From assembly GCA_016764015.1 (NCBI GenBank), contig JAESSR010000161.1, positions 1 through 18,626 of the forward strand: DNA of 18,626 bases, read 5' to 3'. Made by a program: the position numbers and the translations under genes. The notes under the pieces are model-generated. The model saw only the letters and a program-made list of their open reading frames with translations. It was not told the DNA's origin and searched no databases. Every line of letters begins with the position of its first letter. Positions within the stretch are counted from its first letter, which is position 1. Shown here one piece after another: positions 1 to 6,906 of the stretch. Source of the stretch: Phycisphaerales bacterium (GTDB taxonomy: Bacteria; Planctomycetota; Phycisphaerae; Phycisphaerales; UBA1924).

Positions 1-455
1 CGGAAGACGATCGGGCAACCGAACTGGCCGCCGGACATGTAGAGCATTTTGGGTGCGTTGTTGAGGATCGGGTCGGCTGCCACGAAGGAGAACGACCAAC
101 TCATGAACTCAACGATCGGACGGAGCCCGGTCATCGCTGCTGCGATGGCCATGCCTGCGAATCCGTTTTCGGAGATCGGTGTGTCGATGACCCGCTTAGG
201 CCCGAACTCATCGAGCATGCCTTGGGATATTTTGTAGGCGCCGTTGTACTGGGCGACTTCTTCGCCACAGAGGAAGACGCGTTTGTCCTTGCGCATCTCT
301 TCGGACATGGCTTCTTTGAGTGCCTCACGGTATTGGATGATGCGATCGCCGACGCGTGATGGCATTTGGTCTTCAGGGACGAAGACGGGCAGCGGCGGGT
401 TATCGACCGCTGGGTGGATGTCTGATTCAATCATTTCGTGTGGCATAGTGGTCAT
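1..455 (-). CDS. pdhB: Pyruvate dehydrogenase E1 component, beta subunit (N-terminal part)
   Basis: The gene enters from position 455 and runs off the left edge, so only about 151 N-terminal residues are visible. E1 beta pairs with E1 alpha in the ThDP-dependent decarboxylation of pyruvate in the cytosolic PDH complex. Visible family signatures are [12 protein letters not shown] (the ThDP-binding glutamate segment), [24 protein letters not shown] and the end [15 protein letters not shown]. About 20 variable residues precede the conserved core. The start could be ATG at 455 or ATG at 446, and no convincing Shine-Dalgarno is seen. It follows the methyltransferase stop by 26 bases. Its partner pdhA lies 2.2 kb upstream, separated by four unrelated genes, which is odd for an E1 pair. 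The family call is very secure; an oxoisovalerate dehydrogenase role is less likely given the PDH-like motifs. Confidence 0.95.
   Translation of the reverse strand, partial: MTTMPHEMIESDIHPAVDNPPLPVFVPEDQMPSRVGDRIIQYREALKEAMSEEMRKDKRVFLCGEEVAQYNGAYKISQGMLDEFGPKRVIDTPISENGFAGMAIAAAMTGLRPIVEFMSWSFSFVAADPILNNAPKMLYMSGGQFGCPIVF
422..455 (-). repeat. Direct repeat, intact copy (pdhB start segment)
   Basis: Plus-strand CTGATTCAATCAT (422-434) and GGCATAGTGGTCAT (442-455) recur at 1798-1810 and 1812-1825. The 13-mer is identical and the 14-mer has one mismatch. Here a 7-base spacer separates them; in the other copy the spacer is 1 base. This copy encodes the first residues of pdhB. Confidence 0.75.
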
Positions 456-481
456 GGTATGGTCTCATTGGCCTTGTGGCA

Positions 482-1081
482 TTACGCGTTGGCTGGCTTG
501 TGTGGAATATTGTGCCAGTAGATTGCTTGCATGGGGTGCTTGGTCCAGTGTGCTTTGTCTGGGCGGAGGTATTGGGCCCACCAGTCGAACGGGCGGACGG
601 TGCGGTGGACATTGTCGCCGAAGAGATCGATCGCGGATGCTTCACGCAAGGCGACCGAACACATAATCGTCGCGCCCGGGCGGGCGACTCGGCGGAGTTC
701 ATTACAGAACTGTTCGACTTCGTGTTCGTCGATGTGTTCGAGGACATCGAAGCAGGTGACAAGATCAAACGAAGCATCATCATAGGGAAGGGCCGAGCCG
801 TCCGAGAGTTTGATTCGATCTTGGCTGTTCCGCTTTGATGCTTGTTCTACAGCTGTCGGGCTGACATCGGTGCCATGGGCTTCGAAGCGGTATGGATAGG
901 TGTTGAGCAACTCGACCACGAACCCTACGCCGCAACCGACATCGAGGGATCGCCCTTTGAGATGTGCGATTTCTGTCGCATTCTCAAGCACCGCCTTAAA
1001 CCCGGGCGATTGTTCCGCCTGGGAATAACCGGGATTGGTCTCGGTTTGGTGGTTATAGATGGTTGCGTAATCGGTGGTCAT
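482..1081 (-). CDS. Class I SAM-dependent methyltransferase
   Basis: A 199-residue methyltransferase of the Methyltransf_11/25 type. Motif I is LDVGCGVGF (about residues 46-54), the acidic ribose-binding residue is in HGTDVSPTAV (about 69-78), and the post-motif region is SFDLVTCFDVLEHI (about 104-117) followed by LRRVARPGATIM. The substrate cannot be read from the sequence. The frame stays open upstream to 1198, but that extension overlaps hepT and is low-complexity, so ATG at 1081 is chosen. No Shine-Dalgarno is evident; the start context is CACACC-ATGACCAC. It sits 38 bases after hepT and 26 bases before pdhB, so it is probably co-transcribed with both. It may travel with the toxin-antitoxin pair or be an unrelated passenger. 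The fold call is secure and the function unknown. Confidence 0.88.
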   Translation of the reverse strand: MTTDYATIYNHQTETNPGYSQAEQSPGFKAVLENATEIAHLKGRSLDVGCGVGFVVELLNTYPYRFEAHGTDVSPTAVEQASKRNSQDRIKLSDGSALPYDDASFDLVTCFDVLEHIDEHEVEQFCNELRRVARPGATIMCSVALREASAIDLFGDNVHRTVRPFDWWAQYLRPDKAHWTKHPMQAIYWHNIPHKPANA

Positions 1082-1119
1082 GGTGTGGTGTGTATTTTTC
1101 TTGTGCGGAGCAAGGGACA

Positions 1120-1482
1120 TCAGTCTTGTGGTGGTTCCGGGATGAGCGGCGTGATTTGTTTGAGGAGTTTGGGGATGTGGACAGTGGCGATTTCCCATAT
1201 TACAGCATCTTCGATCGAATCGTAGCCATGTACTATTCTGTTGCGGGCACTGCGTGCTTTTCTCCAGTCGATCTGCGGGTGCGATTCAACAAACTCTTGG
1301 CTGAGATTGCCGATCGCTTCGCCGATGACATTGATCCTCCAATAGGCAGCATCCTTGAGCATGTCGTTTTCTTTGAACTGTTCGATGTCCAAGTTGTGGA
1401 TATAGGCAGCCATCTGTTCGCAGGCATGAGTAATATGCCAGAGATACACAAGGTCTGAGTTTGATACTGAGTCAGGCGGCAT
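1120..1482 (-). CDS. hepT: HepT-like HEPN ribonuclease toxin
   Basis: A 120-residue, mostly helical protein of the HepT (DUF86) family. The diagnostic RX4HXY motif is present as RNRIVHGY (R80, H85, Y87), preceded by the family-typical YWRINVIGEAIGNLS and HPQIDWRKAR. Family knowledge: HepT toxins are HEPN RNases, and in studied systems they are neutralised by the partner nucleotidyltransferase, which transfers AMP to the tyrosine of this motif. All active-site residues are intact, so the toxin looks functional. The start ATG at 1482 has an AAAGG-type ribosome binding site about 6 bases upstream. It overlaps the 3' end of mntA by 11 bases, giving the antitoxin-first order usual for this family. 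The odd feature is its location inside the pdh operon. Confidence 0.93.
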   Translation of the reverse strand: MPPDSVSNSDLVYLWHITHACEQMAAYIHNLDIEQFKENDMLKDAAYWRINVIGEAIGNLSQEFVESHPQIDWRKARSARNRIVHGYDSIEDAVIWEIATVHIPKLLKQITPLIPEPPQD

Positions 1483-1783
1483 AGATCGCCTTTCTCGTTG
1501 TCAAGATGGAATGTCTCATGAAGGGATTGATAATTCGTTTGCGTTCAACCAGATCAATTTTGCGATGATCAAACAACTCGCTGAGTTCATCCCTGATTGC
1601 GAGCCAATCGTCGAATGAGCTTATTGTTACATCATCGGCAAGCACGATCATTACATCGACATCCGACTCTGGTGTGAAATCTACACGCAGCACCGATCCA
1701 AACAGCGACAACTCCACGATTTTCCATCGCTTGCAAAGCTCAACGAGCTTGTCCATCGGGATGTCTATGCGTGGGGTGGTCAT
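1472..1783 (-). CDS. mntA: MntA-like minimal nucleotidyltransferase antitoxin
   Basis: A 103-residue minimal nucleotidyltransferase. The GSX10DXD signature is complete: GS at 29-30, D41 and D43 in SDVDVMI. The third carboxylate is probably D77 in KIDLVE. In characterised HepT/MntA pairs this enzyme uses ATP to AMPylate the toxin and silence it. The intact catalytic triad argues for an active antitoxin here. ATG at 1783 lies 6 bases after the stop of the PIN-like gene, and its 3' end overlaps hepT by 11 bases, so the pair should be translationally coupled. There is no clear Shine-Dalgarno; the start context is CCCC-ATGACCAC, resembling those of pdhB and the methyltransferase. Confidence 0.93.
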   Translation of the reverse strand: MTTPRIDIPMDKLVELCKRWKIVELSLFGSVLRVDFTPESDVDVMIVLADDVTISSFDDWLAIRDELSELFDHRKIDLVERKRIINPFMRHSILTTRKAIYAA

Positions 1784-1789
1784 GGGGAT

Positions 1790-2635
1790 TTATCTGCCTG
1801 ATTCAATCATGGGCATTGTGGTCATTTGCTGGATTTTGGGGATATTCGTGATGATAGTAGTTTCTGGAAAACAGACATGAACCATTCGTGCTAGGCCATA
1901 GTCATTTGTCGCAAGGTGGCCGGTTAACGAGCCCAATACTGCATAGTGAAGGTCGTCGTAATCGTTCAGTTCTTCCTTGGTCAATGGTTTGGTTTGCATT
2001 CTGAGGCTGAGATAGAGGAGGCACTTGGCGATTGCAATCAACGGCGAGTTGGTTTTATATAACTCGTCAAGCGATGGAGTAGTTTGCTCGGAGTTGGAAT
2101 CAAGTGGTTTGATCAGCTCGATAAAATGTGCATGGGCGAGTTCATCAGTGACCAGTAAACGGTCATCTTCGATGCTTTTCATAAAAACAACTTTGGTTTT
2201 CTCGCTGGCGTTCGATTTATTTGAGAGTAAGAGAAGCGACCAAAAAACATTGTGTCCCTGGTTGAGATGAGTGTTTTGTAAATCCAGAATCTCAAGCAGT
2301 TGGGTAGTCGATTTGGAGTTGGCGATTGCTCCAATCATCTGAGTCATTTTTATATCGACCAAAGATTGCATTGAGATAGAGTTGCCATCAACTTCGTCCA
2401 GGCTGAGTTCTCGGGGTGACGCGGCAATAACGGACCGTTTTTCATTTTGTAAAAAAACACGGAGAGTTTTTGCTAGTATACATCGAGCTTTCTCGCCTTT
2501 ATCGCTTGCTTCTTGAAAGATACGAAGCGGCCAGAGCCAGAATGATTTTGAACTCAAAAACTCATGTCCGCGACTAAGATCCTGAATATAGCTCAGGTCT
2601 ACTACGACAACGGGTTTCTTGATTTGAGCAAGCAT
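1790..2635 (-). CDS. Uncharacterised PIN-like domain protein
   Basis: A 281-residue protein that I do not recognise as a named family. Its ends look like a split PIN (PilT N-terminus) nuclease fold: strand 1 with an aspartate in PVVVVDLSYIQ (D13), and a C-terminal DDLHYAVLGSLTGHLATND segment (D228, D245) like the last two acidic positions of PIN RNases. The roughly 200 residues between them are mainly helical and much longer than in toxin-type PIN proteins (about 130 residues in total). Sampled 60-base stretches at 2161-2280 are about 38-40% GC by hand count, against about 52% in pdhA at 3001-3060, hinting at foreign origin. It starts 3 bases after the pdhA stop and ends 6 bases before mntA. 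Its last 11 residues come from a second copy of the pdhB start. The PIN assignment is an inference from pattern only. Confidence 0.6.
   Translation of the reverse strand: MLAQIKKPVVVVDLSYIQDLSRGHEFLSSKSFWLWPLRIFQEASDKGEKARCILAKTLRVFLQNEKRSVIAASPRELSLDEVDGNSISMQSLVDIKMTQMIGAIANSKSTTQLLEILDLQNTHLNQGHNVFWSLLLLSNKSNASEKTKVVFMKSIEDDRLLVTDELAHAHFIELIKPLDSNSEQTTPSLDELYKTNSPLIAIAKCLLYLSLRMQTKPLTKEELNDYDDLHYAVLGSLTGHLATNDYGLARMVHVCFPETTIITNIPKIQQMTTMPMIESGR
1798..1825 (-). repeat. Direct repeat, damaged copy of pdhB start inside the PIN-like gene
   Basis: CTGATTCAATCAT at 1798-1810 is identical to 422-434, and GGCATTGTGGTCAT at 1812-1825 matches 442-455 with one mismatch. Translated, it gives MTTMPMIESG at the PIN-like C-terminus, against [12 protein letters not shown] at the pdhB N-terminus; 6 bases are missing. 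The two copies bracket the methyltransferase-hepT-mntA block. Confidence 0.75.
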
Positions 2636-2638
2636 AGT

Positions 2639-3781
2639 TTACATCAAAGGGTTCTTTGCCCCGTGCGTATAAGTCGCGGTGGGGGACAGGTTCTTTTGGG
2701 GGTTGGCGTAGACATCCGTGTACAACTCGCTGGCTTCGGGGATCGGGGCGGCTTCGGCATGCTCTACGGAGGCACGGACGATGTCGCTGATCTCTTTACG
2801 CATGGTCTTCCACCCGGCTTCGTCGATGTGACCCATGGTCATCAGATCCGAGCAGAGCTTGGCGATCGAGTCTTTGTCTTTGTACTGGTCGACCTCATCC
2901 TTTGTCCGGTACTTTTGTGGATCGGACATGGAGTGCCCCTGGTAGCGGTAGGTCTTGAGATCGATGAAGGCAGGACGCGAGCTTTCGCGGCATTCGTCCA
3001 CAATGGGCTTGAACTCGTTGTAGATGTTCATGATGTCGAGCCCGTCGATCTTGGCGGCTTTGATGCCGTAGCCCTTGGCGCGATCGATGAGGTTTTCGGC
3101 GTTTGCGGTGTGGCGGTGGATGGCGGTGCCCATCGAGTAGCCGTTGTTTTCGAGGATGTAGATGACTGGGAGATCCCAGAGCGAAGCAAGGTTCTGTGCT
3201 TCGTGGAAGCAGCCTTGGTCGAGTGCGCCGTCACCCATGTAGCAGAGGGTAACTTTCTTTTTGCCGATGCCCATGACTTCGAGCTGGTATTTTTCGGAGA
3301 ATGCAAAGCCTGCACCCATCGGTGTTTGTGCCGAGACGATGCCATGCCCGCCAAAGAGCCAGTTTGGTCGATCGAACATGTGCATCGATCCGCCTTTGCC
3401 CTTTGCACACCCGGTGGTCTTGCCAAACATCTCAGCCATGCAAGAGTTGGGGGTCATGCCACGCGCCAGTGCGTGCCCGTGATCGCGGTAGGCGGTGATG
3501 ACGGGGTCGTCGTGGTTGGTACACCCGATGGTGCCCACCGCGACGGCTTCTTGCCCGGTATAGATATGACAGAACCCACCGATTTTGGCCTGTTGGTAGG
3601 CTTGCATGGTGCGGTTCTCGAACTCACGGATGAGCTGCATGTCGTAAAGCCATTTGACGAGGACTTCCTTCGGAAGTTCTTGTGCGGTCTTTGCAGTTGG
3701 TGCGAGACCTGTTGCTGGCGAATCTGCTTTCGCGGTATTCATGGTTGATTGCTCGTTGGAGGCGGCTGTTGCCTGGGTCAT
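2639..3781 (-). CDS. pdhA: Pyruvate dehydrogenase E1 component, alpha subunit
   Basis: A 380-residue E1 alpha of the alpha2-beta2 PDH type, binding ThDP and decarboxylating pyruvate. The ThDP motif is complete: GDG, 26 residues, then NN (GDG about 183-185, NN about 212-213). Other signatures are YTGQEAVAVG, AYRDHGHALARG, CAKGKGGSMHMF and the loop YRYQGHSMSDPQKYRTKDEV, which matches the regulated loop of mitochondrial-type E1 alpha. An ATG at 3799 is also in frame, but 3781 is preferred because AAGGA sits 7 bases before it. The first 30 or so residues are Ala/Thr-rich and variable. It is the first gene of the run pdhA, PIN-like, mntA, hepT, methyltransferase, pdhB. A 16-bp palindrome lies just upstream of the ribosome binding site. 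Confidence 0.96.
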   Translation of the reverse strand: MTQATAASNEQSTMNTAKADSPATGLAPTAKTAQELPKEVLVKWLYDMQLIREFENRTMQAYQQAKIGGFCHIYTGQEAVAVGTIGCTNHDDPVITAYRDHGHALARGMTPNSCMAEMFGKTTGCAKGKGGSMHMFDRPNWLFGGHGIVSAQTPMGAGFAFSEKYQLEVMGIGKKKVTLCYMGDGALDQGCFHEAQNLASLWDLPVIYILENNGYSMGTAIHRHTANAENLIDRAKGYGIKAAKIDGLDIMNIYNEFKPIVDECRESSRPAFIDLKTYRYQGHSMSDPQKYRTKDEVDQYKDKDSIAKLCSDLMTMGHIDEAGWKTMRKEISDIVRASVEHAEAAPIPEASELYTDVYANPQKNLSPTATYTHGAKNPLM

Positions 3782-3788
3782 GGCTTCG

Positions 3789-3793
3789 TCCTT
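3789..3793 (-). promoter_or_regulatory. Ribosome binding site deciding the pdhA start
   Basis: On the minus strand AAGGA lies 7 bases before ATG at 3781, favouring that start over the upstream ATG at 3799, which would lie inside the palindrome. Confidence 0.55.
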
Positions 3794-3808
3794 GATCATG
3801 CATGATCA
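3793..3808. promoter_or_regulatory. Perfect 16-bp palindrome in the pdhA leader
   Basis: TGATCATGCATGATCA reads identically on both strands. It abuts the pdhA ribosome binding site and contains the upstream alternative ATG. The size and symmetry would suit a dimeric repressor binding site, or the RNA could self-pair near the start. No regulator can be named from sequence. Confidence 0.4.
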
Positions 3809-4014
3809 TGTTGGTTCGCCGCCGATACATACACGCGGTTTTATGCGCGAGAGGCGGGTGTCTATACCAATACCAGCCGAACATCGGTGCTCGGCTGACT
3901 TATCGCAGAGTATAGGAAGTCTGTTGAGTTCATGCCAATTGGCAGGGTGAAGAATCAGCATGTGTTTTCTGCCAGATATGGGGGATTGTGTCGCAGAGTG
4001 CCCATTTTATCACG

Positions 4015-4044
4015 AAAAAACGCCATCCTGGTGGGATGGCGTTT
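4015..4044 (-). terminator. Intrinsic terminator downstream of the S41 protease gene
   Basis: CGCCATCC (4021-4028) pairs with GGATGGCG (4034-4041) around a 5-base loop. On the minus strand the stem is followed by six U (4015-4020). It lies 320 bases after the protease stop and upstream of pdhA, isolating pdhA from read-through. On the plus strand only three T follow, so activity in that direction should be weaker. Confidence 0.8.
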
Positions 4045-4095
4045 GGGTGATTTAGGTTGTATGAAATATTAGACCATTTGCCAAGGTGTCGCTTG

Positions 4096-4150
4096 TCCCT
4101 CCCCGCGCCCCGCGGGGAGGTGGCTGCGAAGCAGTCGGAGGGGTGTCTTG
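4096..4150 (-). repeat. REP-like GC-rich repeat, copy 1
   Basis: A palindromic unit inverted relative to the next two copies. Its segment GCGCCCCGCGGGGAGG (4105-4120) is the exact reverse complement of 4224-4239, and GGAGGGGTGTCTTG (4137-4150) that of 4192-4205. The middle differs and holds a small hairpin, CTGC-GAA-GCAG. It is non-coding and lies in the intergenic space between the protease gene and pdhA. Confidence 0.75.
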
Positions 4151-4191
4151 TCTTGTTCATTTGAAGTCAGTATCAGTAAGAGAAGAAACAC

Positions 4192-4247
4192 CAAGACACC
4201 CCTCCGTCTCACTTTGTTCGACACCTCCCCGCGGGGCGCAGGGAGGG
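4192..4247 (+). repeat. REP-like GC-rich repeat, copy 2
   Basis: Mate of copy 1 in inverted orientation, with exact 14-base and 16-base arm segments and a diverged centre (GTC...GAC). The two copies are separated by about 41 AT-richer bases, so together they form a BIME-like head-to-head pair able to fold into one large cruciform or hairpin. Confidence 0.75.
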
Positions 4248-4263
4248 GCGAAGAAAATACAGC

Positions 4264-4312
4264 CCCCCTCCGTCATGCTGCGCATGACACATCCCCCGGA
4301 GGGCCGGGGGAT
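4264..4312 (+). repeat. REP-like GC-rich repeat, copy 3 (diverged)
   Basis: Shares the CCCCTCCGTC...GACAC.TCCCC frame of copy 2 in the same orientation. It contains two hairpins: GTCATGC/GCATGAC (4272-4288) and ATCCCCCGG/CCGGGGGAT (4291-4312). It ends about 50 bases downstream of the protease stop, so in the minus-strand mRNA it would be a stable 3'-end structure. Confidence 0.6.
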
Positions 4313-4360
4313 GTGAGGGTGTGATGTGTTTGGTGAATTCGTGAACTGGTCAGATTCGGC

Positions 4361-6664
4361 TTAGTCCATCATGGTGGTCTTGGTGTTGTCCACCGTGGTC
4401 TGGGATTGGAGCAGCACGAGTGCTGTTTGGACTTGCAGATCGGTGCCATCGGTGATGAGGGTGTTTGGATCTGGACGCTCGGCATCGACGATGATGTTGC
4501 CGTTCTCGTCGAGTGGCAAGACATCTGCACTTCGACGGAGCAACAGCGCCTCGGCCTGTTGGCTTGGAAGCATATCGACGATCAGGTCTGGGTCGATTCC
4601 CCATTCGGTTGCGCCGGGGACTTTGTGGATCATGCGTGGTGCATCGATCTTGTAGTAGTTGGTGGTGACCTTCATGGCAGCGGAGCCGCCGGGGAGGAGG
4701 TAGACATTCTGGACTGATCCCTTGCCGAAGCTACGATGTCCGAGGACGAGGGCTTGGGTCTTGCCCTGGTGGGCGGATGCTTGGATGGCACCGGACAGGA
4801 TTTCTGATGCAGATGCACTGCCCTCGTTGACGAGCACGACGACGGGGATATCGGCGATTGATTGGCGAGCGGAGACACGCTTGGCTTCGCCGATCCAGTT
4901 GGTGACCCCTGAGCCGTCAACTGTTTTTACAACCATGCCCGATGGCATGAAGCGCGATGCGAGGTTGACGGCTTGGTCGAGCAAGCCACCCGGGTTGTAG
5001 CGGAGATCAAGGATTAATGCGTTGAGTCCTTCGTTCTTCATCGCCTTGACGGCACGATCAAACTCTTTGGTGGAGTCTTGGGTGAACCCGGTGAGGCGGA
5101 GGTAGCCGATGCCGGCGTCTTGATCGATGAAGTAGTTCCAATCTTGATCACCAGCGCCGGTCTTGGACCAGCCTTTGACTGATGGGAGATCGATCTTCTG
5201 GCGGATGATGACGAACTCTTTTTCGATGATCTCGCCGCCGGTGATTTCTCGTTCGACGGTGATGACAACTTTGGTGTTTGCTGGGCCGGTGATGATATCG
5301 ACGGCTTGGTTGAGTCCGAGTCCGACAGCGGTGATGCCGTCGATCTTCTTGATGATGTCGTTGCTCTGTACACCTGCGCGTTGGGCGGGTGTGCCTTCGA
5401 GTGGTGTGACGATTTTGATATTCTGGAACTCATCGAGTTGGATTTGTACACCGATGCCGATGAACTCGCCTTGGGTGCTTCTGCGGAAGCGTGCGAGCTC
5501 GTCTGGCCAGATGATTGCGGTGTAGTCGTCGAGTGCGGACATGGCGCCGTTGCCAAACTCATGGAGCAGTGCGCTTTCTTGGATTCCTACGAACTGTTGT
5601 CCTGCGATGAGGATTGAGTCGAGGGCTCTGCGAAGGTCGTAGCCCGAAGCGGTATGCTCTTTGGCTTTGATCTTTGCTTGTTGGGCGTGAATGACATCGA
5701 GGAACTTGTTACGGTTGGTTTCTTTTTCAAGACCATCAAAGGCGACGGCGAGATCGGTTGTGGTGGCCATGGTTTCGATCGCGTTGATCCCTGAGAGGAT
5801 CAGATCGTTCATGTTCACGCCGTTGGGATGCTTGCGGGTTTTTCGACCGACATGTTGGTCTGCGGAGCGTTGGATGGCGGTGCGGACGGTGATCGAGTTG
5901 ATGCCTTTGAGTTTTTCGTGGAAGTCGTCCCCATAGGCGTTGTATGGTGGCAACGGGTCCATCTCTTCATCGATCCGGCGTTGGTTGCGGATCTCCCACA
6001 GGCGCTCTGGAGCGTACATGCGGATCATAGCGAGTCGACGGGAGAGTCGTTTGACATCTTTTTTGTAGATGCCGCTGGGATCGTGGATGGCGTTGAGGCG
6101 GTAGTAGAGCTCGGATGCGATCATCCAGTCGCCACTGTCTTCTGCAATTTTGGCCGCTTTGATCGAGATATTGATGGCTTTGGAAACGCTTGCGTCGGTG
6201 AAGAATTTGTCATCGTCGTTGAAGAGCATTTGGAGCTCGACCGAAGCCGCGAGTGCTTTGGAGAGATGAACGCCGGAGTTTGTTTCGTCGTAGGATTCGA
6301 GGTGTTCGAGCAGGCGGGTGTTGGCGTCGGTGATCTGCTCTTCGCGGGTGGCTTCGCGTTTGACGATGTTCGAGCTGAGCAGTTCGATCGATGCGAACAG
6401 GTCGGCATCGATGGTGGATTGGTCCCAGTTGTTTGGGTTGAGCAATGAATCAAGTGCGGCCGAGTCGCCTTTGATCGCGGCATCCCAGATGGAACTCGGG
6501 GATGCATTAAGCGTAACTTGGGTGGCGACGATACCTGGTTCATTATTGGCGGCGATGGCGGTGCCTGAGAATGTGGTCAAGAGACCAATGATCCCAATAG
6601 CGCCAATGGTGCCTAGGGTTGTCGCTCGCTTTGTCCAACTCATCTGCTTTGTGCAACTCGTCAT
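4361..6664 (-). CDS. S41 family carboxyl-terminal processing protease (CtpA/Prc type), exported
   Basis: A 767-residue serine protease with a Ser-Lys dyad that cleaves protein C-termini in the envelope. A signal peptide (basic start, hydrophobic stretch, GTAIA-AN cleavage site) is followed by about 340 residues of helical sequence of unknown role. Then come a PDZ domain (about 390-475; IGIGVQIQLDE, GTPAQRAGV, IIKKIDG) and the S41 core. The catalytic serine is the first S after GSA in GSASASEIL (about residue 618) and the lysine is in SFGKGSVQ (about 648). Their spacing is 30 residues, against 25 in well-studied members, through a small insertion. The start at 6664 is preferred over ATG 6685 because GGAG lies 5 bases upstream. 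The N-terminal extension makes it much longer than typical 400-550-residue CtpA proteins. A TGGTTC/GAACCA inverted repeat at 6688-6702 sits in the leader. Confidence 0.93.
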   Translation of the reverse strand: MTSCTKQMSWTKRATTLGTIGAIGIIGLLTTFSGTAIAANNEPGIVATQVTLNASPSSIWDAAIKGDSAALDSLLNPNNWDQSTIDADLFASIELLSSNIVKREATREEQITDANTRLLEHLESYDETNSGVHLSKALAASVELQMLFNDDDKFFTDASVSKAINISIKAAKIAEDSGDWMIASELYYRLNAIHDPSGIYKKDVKRLSRRLAMIRMYAPERLWEIRNQRRIDEEMDPLPPYNAYGDDFHEKLKGINSITVRTAIQRSADQHVGRKTRKHPNGVNMNDLILSGINAIETMATTTDLAVAFDGLEKETNRNKFLDVIHAQQAKIKAKEHTASGYDLRRALDSILIAGQQFVGIQESALLHEFGNGAMSALDDYTAIIWPDELARFRRSTQGEFIGIGVQIQLDEFQNIKIVTPLEGTPAQRAGVQSNDIIKKIDGITAVGLGLNQAVDIITGPANTKVVITVEREITGGEIIEKEFVIIRQKIDLPSVKGWSKTGAGDQDWNYFIDQDAGIGYLRLTGFTQDSTKEFDRAVKAMKNEGLNALILDLRYNPGGLLDQAVNLASRFMPSGMVVKTVDGSGVTNWIGEAKRVSARQSIADIPVVVLVNEGSASASEILSGAIQASAHQGKTQALVLGHRSFGKGSVQNVYLLPGGSAAMKVTTNYYKIDAPRMIHKVPGATEWGIDPDLIVDMLPSQQAEALLLRRSADVLPLDENGNIIVDAERPDPNTLITDGTDLQVQTALVLLQSQTTVDNTKTTMMD

Positions 6665-6669
6665 TTTGA

Positions 6670-6673
6670 CTCC
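6670..6673 (-). promoter_or_regulatory. Ribosome binding site deciding the S41 protease start
   Basis: Minus-strand GGAG with a 5-base spacer to ATG at 6664. The alternative ATG at 6685 has no comparable site. Confidence 0.6.
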
Positions 6674-6906
6674 AATCGTGAGCATCGTGGTTCTGTGAAC
6701 CAGTCTGCAGTGAATCTATCTATACGCCCAATCTTCCCAATCATCGGCGGTTCGTGTACCCCTAGGTGAACCTCCCAAACGATCAGTTCATTCCATTGGC
6801 GGGTATCGGGCGTCGTATGTCCCACAGGCGGCATAACACCCTGCGACACTTGTTGTACGAGCGATCCGATAAGAAGTTTCTGAATCTGGGGGGTGGATGG
6901 GCAGAA

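Noticed and set aside
1082..1198. N-terminal extension of the methyltransferase
   Set aside because: It would overlap the end of hepT and adds a low-complexity His/Thr-rich stretch; the domain begins after ATG 1081.
2564..3748. 394-codon open frame on the plus strand
   Set aside because: It is antisense to pdhA, whose motifs are unmistakable; the translation is Val/Gly/Asp-rich without domains, typical of an antisense shadow.
3933..3944. 12-bp palindrome TGCCAATTGGCA upstream of pdhA
   Set aside because: Short enough to occur by chance in this length of sequence, and about 125 bases from the nearest ribosome binding site.
4086..4316. 76-codon plus-strand open frame
   Set aside because: It consists of the REP-like repeats; both copies give similar Pro/Arg-rich peptides, with no coding signal.
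6686..6906. Promoter candidates for the S41 protease gene
   Set aside because: A TATAGA-like box is present on the minus strand, but no -35 at suitable spacing; not supportable by eye.
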